DNA of 64,000 nucleotides from the NCBI RefSeq assembly GCF_001578885.1, contig NZ_KQ969495.1:913123-977122 (forward strand). The letters run 5' to 3'. Under the pieces are notes generated by a model that was not told the DNA's origin, made no database searches, and saw only the letters and a list, made by a program, of their open reading frames with translations. Position numbers and translations under genes: made by a program. Shown here piece by piece: positions 1 to 9,130 of this stretch; the first letter of the stretch is position 1; every line of letters starts with the position of its first letter. This DNA comes from Streptococcus sp. DD12. Its GTDB lineage: Bacteria; Bacillota; Bacilli; Lactobacillales; Streptococcaceae.

Positions 1-703
1 ACCAAAAACCAACCAAGACACCCAGGGGCAAAAGGGTTGACCAAAAGGCCTTTCCCCTGGTCTTACGCCAAGATAGGCCCATCAAGTGGCTAAAACGCTC
101 TTCTGGATGCAAGACAGACAAAGGAAGAGTGTAAAGAAAACGGAAGTTGAGAAATACCACCAAGGCATAGAGCGACAAATAAATCATCAGACGAGGGACC
201 GTATTGGTCATATTGTCAGCAATAAAGGTGGGAATATAGATATTTTGCAACAGGGCTGATGGCAAAAAGAACTGCAAGACAGGAATGGTCAAAAGCAGAT
301 AACCCACAAAAGCAAAGAACTGTCTCCCCAAGAGGCCCTTAAAAAAAGTCCAGACTTGCCACAACCACTGCTTGGCATGCGACCGCAAGTTGTCCTCTTT
401 GACTTGAAGAATCAAAGCAAGCGCTGAAAACTCAATGAATAAGAGCAGGGCTACCGTCAAGAGATAAACCATCAATAGGCCAACGGCTACAGGGTCCACC
501 AAAAAAGAGCGTAAGTTATCAATGGTCAAACCTGGGAGATTGGTGCCGATTAAAATCATGCGCAATAAGAGGGAGAGCCCATAAACCCCTCCAACCACAA
601 TCACCAAATGAAGCAAACTAGCCCTTAACAAATAGGTAAAGCGGTGCCGATAGAGATCAGTTAAAACCCGTGCAACCACTGAAAAGGTGCGATTATTTTT
701 CAT
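1..703 (-). CDS. Glycerophosphodiester phosphodiesterase, membrane domain (partial, N-terminal part only)
   Basis: The reading frame runs leftward off the window edge, so only about the first 234 residues are present. It starts MKNNRTFSVVARVL and continues as long hydrophobic stretches separated by short charged loops, including one ending in FIEFSALALIL. This resembles the multi-TM N-terminal domain found on streptococcal glycerophosphoryl diester phosphodiesterases. The catalytic domain would lie outside the window, so the family call rests on the membrane part alone. ATG at 703 is preceded by a GGAAA stretch. An in-frame ATG at 715 is possible, but its AAAGG is only one base away. The product is a polytopic membrane protein, probably acting on glycerophosphodiesters or lipoteichoic-acid-type polymers (inference). 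Confidence 0.6.
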   Translation of the reverse strand, partial: MKNNRTFSVVARVLTDLYRHRFTYLLRASLLHLVIVVGGVYGLSLLLRMILIGTNLPGLTIDNLRSFLVDPVAVGLLMVYLLTVALLLFIEFSALALILQVKEDNLRSHAKQWLWQVWTFFKGLLGRQFFAFVGYLLLTIPVLQFFLPSALLQNIYIPTFIADNMTNTVPRLMIYLSLYALVVFLNFRFLYTLPLSVLHPEERFSHLMGLSWRKTRGKAFWSTLLPLGVLVGFW

Positions 704-781
704 ATGTTTCCACATACCTTTATTTTACCCCAATTGAAAAAGGGGAACAAGAATTTCTCCTCCAAAAAGAGAAAATTTTGC

Positions 782-810
782 TTGCCAAGCCACTAAAAAT
801 TTGATAGACT
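782..810 (+). promoter_or_regulatory. Sigma-A promoter of the L31 gene
   Basis: TTGCCA at 782-787, a 17-nt spacer and TAGACT at 805-810, about 55 nt before the L31 start codon. The spacing is ideal and the hexamers are near consensus. Confidence 0.6.
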
Positions 811-865
811 AAGATGGTTAATAACTATGGCTGACACCAGCCATGGCAGAAAGGAAATTTTAGCA

Positions 866-1108
866 ATGAAAAAAGATATCCATCCAGAGTATCGTGAAGT
901 TGTCTTCATGGATTCTTCTACTGGCTTCCAATTCCTTAGTGGTTCAACCTTGAACTCTAAAGAAACGGTTGAATTTGAAGGAAAAGAATACCCACTGATT
1001 CGTGTGGAAATTTCTTCTGATTCACACCCATTCTACACTGGACGCCAAAAGTTCACCCAAGCCGATGGACGTGTGGACCGTTTCAACAAAAAATACGGCC
1101 TCAAATAA
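866..1108 (+). CDS. rpmE2: Ribosomal protein L31, type B
   Basis: This 80-residue protein of the large ribosomal subunit begins [19 protein letters not shown], which is characteristic of bacterial L31. It lacks the zinc-binding cysteines of the C+ form, so it is the zinc-independent type B (C-) paralogue. The ATG at 866 is chosen because AAGGAAA lies 9-14 nt upstream and residue 1 matches the family. A longer in-frame ATG at 827 would add 13 residues that do not look like L31. It stands alone between its own promoter and a strong terminator. Zinc-independent L31 is often induced by zinc starvation, but no Zur/AdcR operator was recognised here. Confidence 0.95.
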   Translation: MKKDIHPEYREVVFMDSSTGFQFLSGSTLNSKETVEFEGKEYPLIRVEISSDSHPFYTGRQKFTQADGRVDRFNKKYGLK

Positions 1109-1140
1109 GACACCGTATCAGGGACTTAAAGACCTTGAAA

Positions 1141-1177
1141 AAGCCATCTCCAAGAAATTGGAGATGGCTTTTTTCTT
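1141..1177 (+). terminator. Rho-independent terminator after L31
   Basis: A perfect 12-bp stem (1141-1152 with 1159-1170), a 6-nt loop and then a T run. Confidence 0.9.
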
Positions 1178-1187
1178 TCTCCAAAAC

Positions 1188-1216
1188 TTGCTTTTAAAAG
1201 GCCTTTTGTCTATACT
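1188..1216 (+). promoter_or_regulatory. Promoter of the metallo-hydrolase gene, giving a near-leaderless mRNA
   Basis: TTGCTT at 1188-1193, a 17-nt spacer and TATACT at 1211-1216. Only 6 nt separate the -10 from the ATG at 1223, so transcription should start at or next to the A of ATG. No Shine-Dalgarno sequence is possible in that distance. Confidence 0.7.
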
Positions 1217-1222
1217 AGCAGT

Positions 1223-1855
1223 ATGAAAATCACTAAAACCACCAATAAGCGCGCGCAAGAAAACACTTATTACCTAGAAAACGACCAAGCCCTTTTGATT
1301 GTAGACCCTGGCAGTGATTGGGAGGTCATTCGCCAAACAATTGAGGGAATCGAGAAGCCCCTTGCAGCGGTGCTATTAACCCACACCCACTATGACCACA
1401 TCATGAGCCTAGATAAGGTGCGTGAGACCTTTGGCCATCCCCCCGTATACGTTTCTGAAAAAGAGGCTGACTGGCTCTACACCCCTGTCAAAAACCTCTC
1501 TGGTCTCGACCGACATGCAGATATGGCAGATATCGTCCTAGAACCTGCAACTGACTTCTTTGAATCCCAAAAGGACTACGACTTAGCCGGTTTTCATTTT
1601 CATGTCCGTGAAACACCGGGTCACTCCATCGGCGGTGTCAGCCTTGTTTTTCCCAAGGAGGAACTTGTCTTGACTGGTGATGCGCTCTTTTGCGAGAGTA
1701 TCGGGCGTAGTGATTTGCCGACAGGTAATCAAGCACAACTGCTTGACAGCATCCAGAACCAACTATTTAGCCTGCCTCGTCACTATAGGGTTTTCCCTGG
1801 TCATGGCCCAGAGACAAGCATCGGGCACGAAAAGACCTTTAACCCCTTCTTTTAA
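1223..1855 (+). CDS. Metallo-beta-lactamase-fold hydrolase (glyoxalase II-like)
   Basis: A 210-residue cytosolic protein with the metal-binding motif H54-x-H56-x-D58-H59 (THTHYDH). Further metal ligands are likely in ETPGHSIGG and LTGDALF, and a late PGHGPET histidine is present. This is the layout of the short YqgX/GloB-like subgroup that hydrolyses glutathione- or bacillithiol-type thioesters. The real substrate cannot be read from sequence. No ribosome-binding site precedes the ATG, because the promoter's -10 ends 6 nt upstream. It is monocistronic, closed by a terminator shared with the leftward ecfT. Confidence 0.9.
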   Translation: MKITKTTNKRAQENTYYLENDQALLIVDPGSDWEVIRQTIEGIEKPLAAVLLTHTHYDHIMSLDKVRETFGHPPVYVSEKEADWLYTPVKNLSGLDRHADMADIVLEPATDFFESQKDYDLAGFHFHVRETPGHSIGGVSLVFPKEELVLTGDALFCESIGRSDLPTGNQAQLLDSIQNQLFSLPRHYRVFPGHGPETSIGHEKTFNPFF

Positions 1856-1857
1856 GC

Positions 1858-1895
1858 AAAAACCCCGCCTGCTGGTGCAGACGGGGGATTTTTTA
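1858..1895. terminator. Bidirectional terminator between the hydrolase and ecfT
   Basis: A GC-rich hairpin at 1863-1887 (CCCCGCCTGC with GCAGACGGGG, one wobble pair), with an A run on its left and a T run on its right. It can therefore stop transcripts from both convergent genes, and it overlaps the ecfT stop codon. Confidence 0.8.
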
Positions 1896-2726
1896 TGCCC
1901 ACGGGTTATAAAAGCGACCGTGGTTGAGACCAATCAAGACAAAAGACAAGAACAAAATCAGAAGAGCCAGCGCTAAGGTGACATAATCTCTGGTTGTCAG
2001 CGCCTGATGTTGGTACCAACTTCTTTTTTTGTATTTGCCAAACCGACGGAGTTCCATAGCCGTTGCAATGGTGTCAATCCGCTCTAAAGAAGAAAAGATC
2101 AAGGGCACCACAATTTGTAAATTTCCCTTAATGCGCTTGACTAGGCTCGCCTTTTTAGACAAGTCCAAACCTCTCGCTTCCTGAGATAACTTAATCATAT
2201 GAAATTCCTCTTGCACATCAGGAATATAGCGCAAGGTCAAGGACACCGAATAAGCAACCTTATAAGGCAGGCCGATATGATTTAAACTGGCTGCAAATTG
2301 ACTCGGATGGGTCGTCATCAGAAAAAGAATGGCCAAGGGAACCGTACAAAAGTACTTGAGCAAAAGATTAAGCAAATAAAACAACTCTTGGGCGGTCAGA
2401 TTATAAGCCCCAAAACCAGCCCAAAGGACGGTCTTTTGTCCATAGATGCTGACCCCATACTGAGGGGCAAACAAGTAGACCACTATCACATTTAAGATGG
2501 CCATGAAAAGCACGATATAAATCACAAAGGAAATATCTTGCCAACGGATGCGAGCCATCTTAAACAAAAGAAGGGAAAAGACGGCCAAAGCCACGATGAG
2601 GCGGGTATCATAACTAGCCATGGCAGCGACAGATACCAGCAAGAAAAAGAGCATCTTGCTGGCACCTGACAAGCGGTACAAAAAACCATGACCAGGATGG
2701 TAGCCAATCAATTGATTAGTTGCCAT
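1893..2726 (-). CDS. ECF transporter transmembrane component (EcfT-like)
   Basis: This 277-residue polytopic membrane protein couples the two ATPase domains of an energy-coupling-factor importer to its substrate-binding S component. Several hydrophobic segments are visible, followed by the cytoplasmic coupling region with the motif EARGLDL (the conserved Ala-Arg-Gly). A second, variant motif MELRRFG stands where family members usually carry a further ARG. Its start overlaps the end of the ATPase gene by 11 nt, indicating translational coupling. As last gene of the SAM hydrolase-S-A-T operon it is probably dedicated to this transporter rather than shared. The substrate is unknown. Confidence 0.88.
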   Translation of the reverse strand: MATNQLIGYHPGHGFLYRLSGASKMLFFLLVSVAAMASYDTRLIVALAVFSLLLFKMARIRWQDISFVIYIVLFMAILNVIVVYLFAPQYGVSIYGQKTVLWAGFGAYNLTAQELFYLLNLLLKYFCTVPLAILFLMTTHPSQFAASLNHIGLPYKVAYSVSLTLRYIPDVQEEFHMIKLSQEARGLDLSKKASLVKRIKGNLQIVVPLIFSSLERIDTIATAMELRRFGKYKKRSWYQHQALTTRDYVTLALALLILFLSFVLIGLNHGRFYNPWA

Positions 2727-4404
2727 GGGCCTCCTCCTTTCGTCGACTAATGTAGGCCTGTGTCAGCCGGGCAGGGTCTACCCCTAAACGTTTGGCCAAA
2801 GTATAAAGACTTGTGGTCTTGAGATAAGCCTGCTCCAAAACAGTTACTTGCCCAAAAAGGGTCTCTGGACGACTATCAAAGAGCACTTGCCCATCTAAAA
2901 CGACCACCACACGATCAGAGTATTCTGTCAACAACTGCATATCGTGGGTAATCATCACAATCGTATGCCCACGCGCTTGCAGTTCATCCAAGAAAGTCAT
3001 AATCTCTGTGTAATGCTTATGGTCCTGACCGGCAGTCGGTTCATCTAGTAAGAGTACCTGTGGTTCTAGAACCAAAATGGCTGCAATGGTCACGCGCTTC
3101 TTTTGGCCAAAGGATAAGGCTGAAATCGGCCACTTACGAAATGGGTAGAGACCACAAATGGTCAAAGCTTGCTCGACTTTTTCTTTGACGGTTGCTTCAT
3201 CCACGCCACGTAACCGCAAGCCAAGAGCCACCTCATCATAGATCATGGTCTGGCTAATCATCTGATTAGGGTTTTGCAAAACATAGCCAATACGATTGGC
3301 ACGTTCCGCAATGCTATCCCCACTGATGTCCTGCCCTTGATAGCGAAGCTGACCTTGGGTATTTATGAACTGGCAGAGGGCCTTGGCCAGAGTTGACTTG
3401 CCAGCCCCATTTTTACCGACAATGGCTAGACGTTCACCTGCACCAATCGTCAGGGATAGATCCTTAAGAATCGGTTGGTCAGCTTGATAGGCGAACTGCA
3501 AGTGTTCAGCCTCCAAGAGTAGCGGCCGGTCAAGTGGCTTGGTCAGGTCTGGCAAATCAGGTGCCTGAACCTGCGATAAATCCAGTTGATCGAGTTGGGC
3601 TAGAGGGCGAAGCTGCGTCAAATCAGCTCCCATATCGCGTAAAGCACTAATATAGAGAGGCTCTCGGATCCCATTTTGACGCAACAAGTCCGTCTGCAAT
3701 AAGTCATCAGGCCTGCCATCAAAAACGATGCGCCCTTCATTGATGAGAATAATTTGGTCAACCTGACGGTGAAGGACGTCCTCTAAACGGTGCTCGATAA
3801 TCAGCGTCGTCGCACCGGTCTCCTTGTGGATACGGTCAATCAAATCAATGGTATCCTGACCTGATTTAGGGTCCAGATTAGCCAGGGGTTCATCAAACAA
3901 CAAAATCGGGCTCTCGTCTACCAAAACACCAGCCAGACTCACGCGTTGTTTTTGGCCTCCTGACAAATCCTGGGGCCTGTGCTGTAAAAGGTCGCCTAAG
4001 TTCAAAGCCTTAGACCATTTGTCAACCGCCTCGCGCATGTCATCGAGGGGCGTCACGTCATTTTCCAAAGAAAAGGCAATGTCTTCGGCCACACTCAGGC
4101 CAATAAACTGACCATCAGGGTCCTGTAAAACGGTGCTGACCAATTGGGATTTGTCATAAATGGATAAGTCAAAGGCTTCCTTACCCGCTATGGTCAAGCG
4201 CCCACTTGCCTGGCCCTTATAAATATTGGGAATAATGCCGTTGAGACACTGTCCCAAGGTCGATTTTCCTGAACCCGAAGGACCGACAATCAAAACCTTT
4301 TTCCCTTTTTCAATCCCAAGCGTGATTTCCTTAAGGGTTGGCTCAGATTGGGCCTCATAGGTATAGGAAAACTGTTCAAATGAAATCCAATCTGTCATGG
4401 TCAC
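2716..4404 (-). CDS. ECF transporter ATPase with two fused nucleotide-binding domains
   Basis: The 562-residue protein carries two ABC domains in one chain. The first has Walker [10 protein letters not shown] at about 41-49, signature LSGGQKQR near 148 and Walker B ILLFDEP. The second has GKNGAGKST near 330, a variant signature LSFGQKKR near 434 and VLLLDEP. This is the fused EcfA form (YkoD-like; same arrangement as pneumococcal SP_0483 from memory) that powers vitamin or nucleobase-type uptake with an S and a T subunit. The GTG at 4404 is chosen because AAAGGAG sits 5 nt before it. ATG at 4398 is 11 nt from the same site and is the alternative. Confidence 0.92.
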   Translation of the reverse strand: MTMTDWISFEQFSYTYEAQSEPTLKEITLGIEKGKKVLIVGPSGSGKSTLGQCLNGIIPNIYKGQASGRLTIAGKEAFDLSIYDKSQLVSTVLQDPDGQFIGLSVAEDIAFSLENDVTPLDDMREAVDKWSKALNLGDLLQHRPQDLSGGQKQRVSLAGVLVDESPILLFDEPLANLDPKSGQDTIDLIDRIHKETGATTLIIEHRLEDVLHRQVDQIILINEGRIVFDGRPDDLLQTDLLRQNGIREPLYISALRDMGADLTQLRPLAQLDQLDLSQVQAPDLPDLTKPLDRPLLLEAEHLQFAYQADQPILKDLSLTIGAGERLAIVGKNGAGKSTLAKALCQFINTQGQLRYQGQDISGDSIAERANRIGYVLQNPNQMISQTMIYDEVALGLRLRGVDEATVKEKVEQALTICGLYPFRKWPISALSFGQKKRVTIAAILVLEPQVLLLDEPTAGQDHKHYTEIMTFLDELQARGHTIVMITHDMQLLTEYSDRVVVVLDGQVLFDSRPETLFGQVTVLEQAYLKTTSLYTLAKRLGVDPARLTQAYISRRKEEAHGN

Positions 4405-4420
4405 TATGACTCCTTTTGCT

Positions 4421-4966
4421 TTAGTCCTTGGTCAGACTGCCAGCCTGAGTTCTTGTTTTCGCGTAGATTCCTAGAAGGAGGCTACCTGCGATGGCAATCG
4501 TTAGGATATTGAGGATACTAGCAATAGCCCCTTGTGCAAAGAGATAGTCCCAAGCCTGGTTGTATTGCAATTTATCCCCTAAAGGAGCAATCAAGCCAAA
4601 ACCAAGCAAGACTGAAATGGCTTGAACCCCGTTAAAGACAAGTAATTCTTTGGTCCCAAAAACACCTTTTTCGACATTGTAGTAGCGACGGAAAAGTCCA
4701 ATACCGAGCCCGACAACACCTGATGCCAAAACCCAGAACCAAGACAGGCTACCATACTGGAGAGCGTCCTTGAGCCCATGACCAATCAAACCAATCAAGA
4801 AACCTGGGATGGGTCCAAAAATACTGGCAAAAAGCGCCAGGACGGCATATTGCAATTGGATACTGGTATTCCCAAAAATAGGGATATTGATAAAGATACC
4901 GACAATGATAAAGAGGGCGGCCCCGATACCTGTTGCGACAACGTTTTTAATGGAATTATTTTGCAT
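4421..4966 (-). CDS. ECF transporter S component, UPF0397 family
   Basis: A 181-residue hydrophobic protein with about six membrane segments. It begins with a conserved signature ([11 protein letters not shown], then NTSIQLQYA and GLIGHGLKD) that I recognise as the UPF0397 family. These are often auto-annotated as riboflavin-binding S components, but direct evidence for the substrate is weak. It forms the substrate-binding subunit with the fused ATPase and T protein downstream, 16 nt away. It lies 14 nt after a SAM hydrolase gene, which points to a purine, methionine or nucleoside connection instead (inference only). Confidence 0.88.
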   Translation of the reverse strand: MQNNSIKNVVATGIGAALFIIVGIFINIPIFGNTSIQLQYAVLALFASIFGPIPGFLIGLIGHGLKDALQYGSLSWFWVLASGVVGLGIGLFRRYYNVEKGVFGTKELLVFNGVQAISVLLGFGLIAPLGDKLQYNQAWDYLFAQGAIASILNILTIAIAGSLLLGIYAKTRTQAGSLTKD

Positions 4967-4980
4967 TACTTATCTCCTTC

Positions 4981-5826
4981 TTAGTCCATTTTCTTGATTT
5001 CAATCCGCCAGTTAGAGCCCACGCCAACATTATAAGCCTTGGCAAATGACCCTTGGTTGATGGCTACCCCGACACGATAGAGGGAATTGATATAGATAAT
5101 AGGTTGGCCAATACGCACATCCGCAAAAGACTTGCCATAAACCACTTGGTTTTGGTAAACCAGCATGTCATTGTTGTAAATAGTTACTTCAAAGCGTTGG
5201 TCAAATTGCGGGTCTAGGCTGTAAAATTCATCGCGCGTGATGGATGTCCAAAGCGAACCAAAACGCACATCCAAAATATCAACCGCACCACTGACTGCTG
5301 TCTCAGAAATGCTTGTATCAACCACTGGCAACTCGATAATATCGTTGACAGCTAATTCAGGACCGACTTCTTCGAAGCTGATATGTCCACTCGCTAGTTT
5401 AGCACCGGTAAAGGCATAGACATCACGTCCATGGAAGGTGTAAGACAGCTCGGTATTGTTGCGACGGTTTTCGACTTCAGAAATTTCCCTGACAGCCTTG
5501 ATTCCCACATGTTTTTTGATGAAAGACAGGGTCCCATTGTCAGGTGTCACAATATACTGGTTCTTTTCAGTTAAGGCTACAACACTCTTACGCGATGTCC
5601 CCACACCAGGGTCAACCACTGACACAAAAGTCGTGCCTTCTGGCCAATATTCTACTGTTTGAAAGAGACGGTAAGCCCCTTCAAAGATATTATAGGGGGT
5701 GATATCGTGGGTGAGATTATGGATTTTTAGCGTGGCATCTTCTTGCAAAGCCACTCCAATCATAGCAGACACGGCACCATCAACGAGGCCGAAGTCTGAT
5801 TGGAGAACGAGTAGTTTATTAGTCAT
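4981..5826 (-). CDS. SAM hydroxide adenosyltransferase (DUF62 family)
   Basis: This 281-residue protein belongs to the fluorinase/chlorinase-related DUF62 family, whose common members hydrolyse S-adenosylmethionine to adenosine and methionine. Visible family motifs are LQSDFGLVDGAV at the N-terminus, NLTHDI, the VVDPGVGT segment and TPDNGTLS, followed by a beta-rich C-terminal domain. It is the first gene of the operon with the UPF0397-EcfA-EcfT transporter. It is preceded by AGAGGTAA at a good distance and a promoter about 30 nt upstream. The linkage suggests that SAM breakdown and uptake of one of its relatives are co-controlled. Confidence 0.9.
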   Translation of the reverse strand: MTNKLLVLQSDFGLVDGAVSAMIGVALQEDATLKIHNLTHDITPYNIFEGAYRLFQTVEYWPEGTTFVSVVDPGVGTSRKSVVALTEKNQYIVTPDNGTLSFIKKHVGIKAVREISEVENRRNNTELSYTFHGRDVYAFTGAKLASGHISFEEVGPELAVNDIIELPVVDTSISETAVSGAVDILDVRFGSLWTSITRDEFYSLDPQFDQRFEVTIYNNDMLVYQNQVVYGKSFADVRIGQPIIYINSLYRVGVAINQGSFAKAYNVGVGSNWRIEIKKMD

Positions 5827-5854
5827 AAGTTACCTCTTTTCATTAATCCTTACT

Positions 5855-5863
5855 ATTTTACCA
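5855..5863 (-). promoter_or_regulatory. Extended -10 promoter of the SAM hydrolase-ECF operon
   Basis: On the minus strand TGGTAAAAT (TG-N-TAAAAT) with the hexamer at 5855-5860, about 28 nt before the ATG. No good -35 hexamer was found. The rest of 5864-6030 shows two CTATAG copies flanking a short AT stretch near 5906-5924 and nothing else recognisable. Confidence 0.5.
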
Positions 5864-6030
5864 CATGCCAAAATAGTAGAGTAGGGGGTTAATAGCTTGA
5901 ACAGGCTATAGACTAAAACTATAGACCGTCCACGGGAAAAGCTTTTTGTAGGCTATTTTTAAAGGCAAAGAATAGTTTGACGACTTTTTTTGAGGTCAAT
6001 AAGCGGATTTACACCAATCTTTAACACAAA

Positions 6031-6063
6031 CAAAGGGTCTGGAAGCCACTTCCAGACCCTTTG
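6031..6063 (-). terminator. Terminator after ileS
   Basis: A 14-bp perfect stem (6031-6044 with 6050-6063) and a 5-nt loop, followed on the minus strand by a T-rich stretch. It lies 30 nt past the ileS stop codon. Confidence 0.85.
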
Positions 6064-6093
6064 ACTACTATTTTCATCTCTAATAGCGAAAGC

Positions 6094-8892
6094 TTATTTT
6101 TTTGCCTTGACTTCAAAACCTTCAGCAACAGCTTGTGGGAAGTTTTCCTCAACAATGGCAGCACAGCTATCACACAGAACGACACCATAGCGCTCTTTGG
6201 CTGTCACATCGGTTCGACGGCAACGGTCACAGACCTGACCTTGCGCTTTTTCTACTGTAAAGGCTACGTCATCAAAGACGAGGGCATTTTCAGGAGCGTC
6301 ACCTTCTGCTAGAGTCAATTGAGAGACAATAAGCAGTTGGGCCACATCACTATCTAAGCTAGCCAAAAGCACTTTAACGGCTTCGCTCGGGTAGACTGTC
6401 AAGTGAGCTTCCAAGGATTTACCGATGAGCTTTTCATTTCTAGCTTCTTCCAAGGCTTTTTGGGCTTGGTCGCGGAAAGCCATAAAGGCATCCCACTGCT
6501 CTAAGATCGCTGCTTCATTGGCAAACACTTCTGGTTCTGGCATTTCAGACAACTGCACATAAGCATCCGCTTCGTGTTCCAGGTAAGACCAGATTTCTTC
6601 AGCGGTATGTGGCAAGACTGGCGTCAATAATTGGGTTAATTTGACCAAAATATCATAAAAGACAGTCTGCATTTGACGGCGGGCCAAGCTACTTTCAGCC
6701 TCGATGTAAACGACATCCTTGGCAAAATCCAGGTAGAAGGCTGACAAGTCAACCGTCAAGAAATTCACCACAGCCTTGTAGATGGCCATAAAGTCATAAG
6801 CCACATAGGCCTCACGAATGCTTTCTACCAGATGGTTAAAGCGAATGGTCATGTACTTATCTACCGAACGCAAATCTTCGTAGGCAACTTTGTCTTGTGC
6901 TGGGTCAAAATCTGACGTGTTGGCCAGCAAGAAGCGGAGGGTATTGCGGATTTTACGGTAGGTTTCCGACGTTTGTTTCAAGATATCCATCGAAATGCGC
7001 ACATCGTTGCTGGTATCGACAGAAGTCACCCAAAGACGCAAAATCTCTGCACCGAATTGTTTTTCCACATCACTAGGTGAAATCGTGTTCCCTAAAGATT
7101 TCGACATTTTTTCACCTTTACCATCCAAGGTAAAGCCTTGTGAAAGGATAGCCTTGTATGGGGCATGGCCATTGACAGCTACTGAGGTGATCAAAGATGA
7201 GTTAAACCAACCACGGTACTGGTCAGACCCTTCGAGGTAGAGGTCTGCTGGGTAGCCCAAACCAGGACGGGCATTCATCACACCATTCCAAGAAGATCCT
7301 GAGTCAAACCAAACATCCATAATGTCGGATTCTTTCGTAAATTCTCCATTGGGAGAACCTGGATGACTAAAGCCTTGAGGCAGAAGATCCTTGGCCTCAC
7401 GTTCCCACCAAATCACAGAGCCATGCTCTGCAAAGAGATCGGCAACGTGATTAGTCACTTCCTTGGTCATGATGGCTGTTCCATCTTCTGCATAAAAGAT
7501 AGGAAGGGGAACACCCCAAGCCCGTTGACGAGAAATAACCCAGTCCCCACGGTCACGAATCATGTTATAAAGACGCGTTTTGCCCCAAGCAGGTTTAAAA
7601 TGAGTTTGTTCGATTTGGTCCAAAATCTCTTCACGGAAGTCCGATACAGAGGCAAACCACTGAGGAACAGCACGCCAGATAATCGGTTTTTTAGTTCGCC
7701 AGTCGAATGGGTAACTGTGGGTAATCACCTCAGAAGCCAGCAACAAATCACCCAGTTTTTCCTGAACGATTGGTGTCACTTTGTCATAGAACTGCCCTTC
7801 AAAATCAGGACCTGCTTCTGCTGTCATCACCCCACGGCTATCAACCGTAACCGCTACTTCTAAGCCATTGGCTACCCCAACATTGTAGTCATCCTCACCA
7901 AAACCTGGCGCTGTATGGACAATCCCTGTCCCTGAATCAAGGGTAACATGCTCACCCAGAATAACGAGTTCATCAACCTCTGGATCCCAAGGGTGTTCTG
8001 TCACGATATGATTGAGTTCTTGACCACGATAGGTCGCTAAAACTTGCACATCCGTCCAAGCAAATTTTTCGGACAGGCTGTTCAAGAGTTCAGCTGCCAG
8101 GACAAATTTCCGGCTTTCACCAGCTGGTTGCACAACCACATAATCAAAGTCTTCCCCTACCGTCAAACCACGAGAAGCCGTAACGGTAAAAGGTGTTGTT
8201 GTCCAAACAACGATATAGGTGTCTGTATCTAAGATACCCTTCCCATCTTTGACCTTGTTGGCATAAAAGAGAGAGGTTGAATCGATGTCATGGTACTCAA
8301 TTTCAGCCTCAGCTAAGGCAGATTCTGAAGACCAAGACCAGTAAACGGGTTTGGCACCGCGGTAAATGTAGCCCTTATCTGCCATAGCACCAAAGACACG
8401 AATTTGGGCAGCTTCAAACTCTGGATCCAAAGTAACATAAGGGTGTTCCCAATCCGCTGAGATACCTAAACGTTTGAAGTCTTCACGTTGTTTATCCACT
8501 TGAGAGAGGGCATAGTCCCGACACATTTTTAAATAATCTGCACGGTCAAGCTCTTTACGTTTAACCCCTTTTTTGGCCAAGACCTGCTCGATTGGCAGAC
8601 CATGGGTATCCCAACCTGGATTATAGGGGGCACGGTAACCCATCATGGATTTAGATCGGATAATAATATCCTTGGAGATTTTATTCATGGCATGGCCAAC
8701 GTGGATATTCCCATTCGCATAGGGAGGGCCATCATGCAGGAAGAAAGCAGGTTTATCTGCATTCAATTGCTGACGTTTATCGTAAATTTTTGCTTCTTCC
8801 CATTCCTTTTGCCATTGAGGTTCTTTGTTTGGCAATCCTGCACGCATCGGGAACTTGGTTTGTCCGAGGTTGAGGGTTTCTTTTAATTGCAT
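6094..8892 (-). CDS. ileS: Isoleucyl-tRNA synthetase
   Basis: A 932-residue class I aminoacyl-tRNA synthetase that charges tRNA-Ile. Visible motifs are the HIGH-type [13 protein letters not shown] near residue 57, KMSKS in [10 protein letters not shown] near 595, editing-domain signature WTTTPFT, and a C-terminal zinc finger CDRC...CDSC in the last 50 residues. The start at 8892 ([10 protein letters not shown]) is chosen because AAAGGAG lies 6-7 nt upstream. An in-frame ATG at 8928 lies inside the T-box terminator and is not credible. It is the last gene after the division cluster, separated from divIVA by its own regulatory leader. Confidence 0.98.
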   Translation of the reverse strand: MQLKETLNLGQTKFPMRAGLPNKEPQWQKEWEEAKIYDKRQQLNADKPAFFLHDGPPYANGNIHVGHAMNKISKDIIIRSKSMMGYRAPYNPGWDTHGLPIEQVLAKKGVKRKELDRADYLKMCRDYALSQVDKQREDFKRLGISADWEHPYVTLDPEFEAAQIRVFGAMADKGYIYRGAKPVYWSWSSESALAEAEIEYHDIDSTSLFYANKVKDGKGILDTDTYIVVWTTTPFTVTASRGLTVGEDFDYVVVQPAGESRKFVLAAELLNSLSEKFAWTDVQVLATYRGQELNHIVTEHPWDPEVDELVILGEHVTLDSGTGIVHTAPGFGEDDYNVGVANGLEVAVTVDSRGVMTAEAGPDFEGQFYDKVTPIVQEKLGDLLLASEVITHSYPFDWRTKKPIIWRAVPQWFASVSDFREEILDQIEQTHFKPAWGKTRLYNMIRDRGDWVISRQRAWGVPLPIFYAEDGTAIMTKEVTNHVADLFAEHGSVIWWEREAKDLLPQGFSHPGSPNGEFTKESDIMDVWFDSGSSWNGVMNARPGLGYPADLYLEGSDQYRGWFNSSLITSVAVNGHAPYKAILSQGFTLDGKGEKMSKSLGNTISPSDVEKQFGAEILRLWVTSVDTSNDVRISMDILKQTSETYRKIRNTLRFLLANTSDFDPAQDKVAYEDLRSVDKYMTIRFNHLVESIREAYVAYDFMAIYKAVVNFLTVDLSAFYLDFAKDVVYIEAESSLARRQMQTVFYDILVKLTQLLTPVLPHTAEEIWSYLEHEADAYVQLSEMPEPEVFANEAAILEQWDAFMAFRDQAQKALEEARNEKLIGKSLEAHLTVYPSEAVKVLLASLDSDVAQLLIVSQLTLAEGDAPENALVFDDVAFTVEKAQGQVCDRCRRTDVTAKERYGVVLCDSCAAIVEENFPQAVAEGFEVKAKK

Positions 8893-8910
8893 CCTAACTC
8901 CTTTAAAAAA

Positions 8911-9130
8911 ATAAAAAGCCTTCGCCAATAAGGACGAAAGCTCGTGGTACCACCTTAGTTCAGTCCAGACAAAAAGCCTGAACCCTCTATGCCCGTAACG
9001 AGGGCAAACGTCCTCACCTACTGTTTTCAGTGAGAATTCCAGTAAAAGGATAACCCTATTTAGAGGGACGACAGGTCTTCCACCATCACCTGCTCGCTGG
9101 TCGTATCACATAAGGTCGTGTTTTTACTCT
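8911..9130 (-). promoter_or_regulatory. T-box leader controlling ileS
   Basis: The minus strand carries a classical T-box leader of roughly 215 nt. The conserved T-box sequence AAGGTGGTACCACGAG is at 8956-8941. A stem III hairpin (GTTCAG paired with CTGAAC) precedes it. A stem I apical region with AGCGAGC and GGTGG-type motifs lies near 9080-9105. An intrinsic terminator (8942-8917 stem, T run to 8911) overlaps the T-box, so uncharged tRNA-Ile would stabilise the antiterminator and switch on ileS. The specifier triplet is probably the ATT in GGAATTC near 9035-9041, but I could not fold stem I well enough to be certain. Confidence 0.92.

Noticed and set aside
5906..5924. CTATAG repeats upstream of the SAM hydrolase as an operator or riboswitch
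   Set aside because: Too short and isolated, and the promoter lies downstream of them, so they are not in the transcript.
7363..7863. 166-residue + strand ORF opposite ileS
   Set aside because: Same reason: ileS is unambiguous on the other strand.
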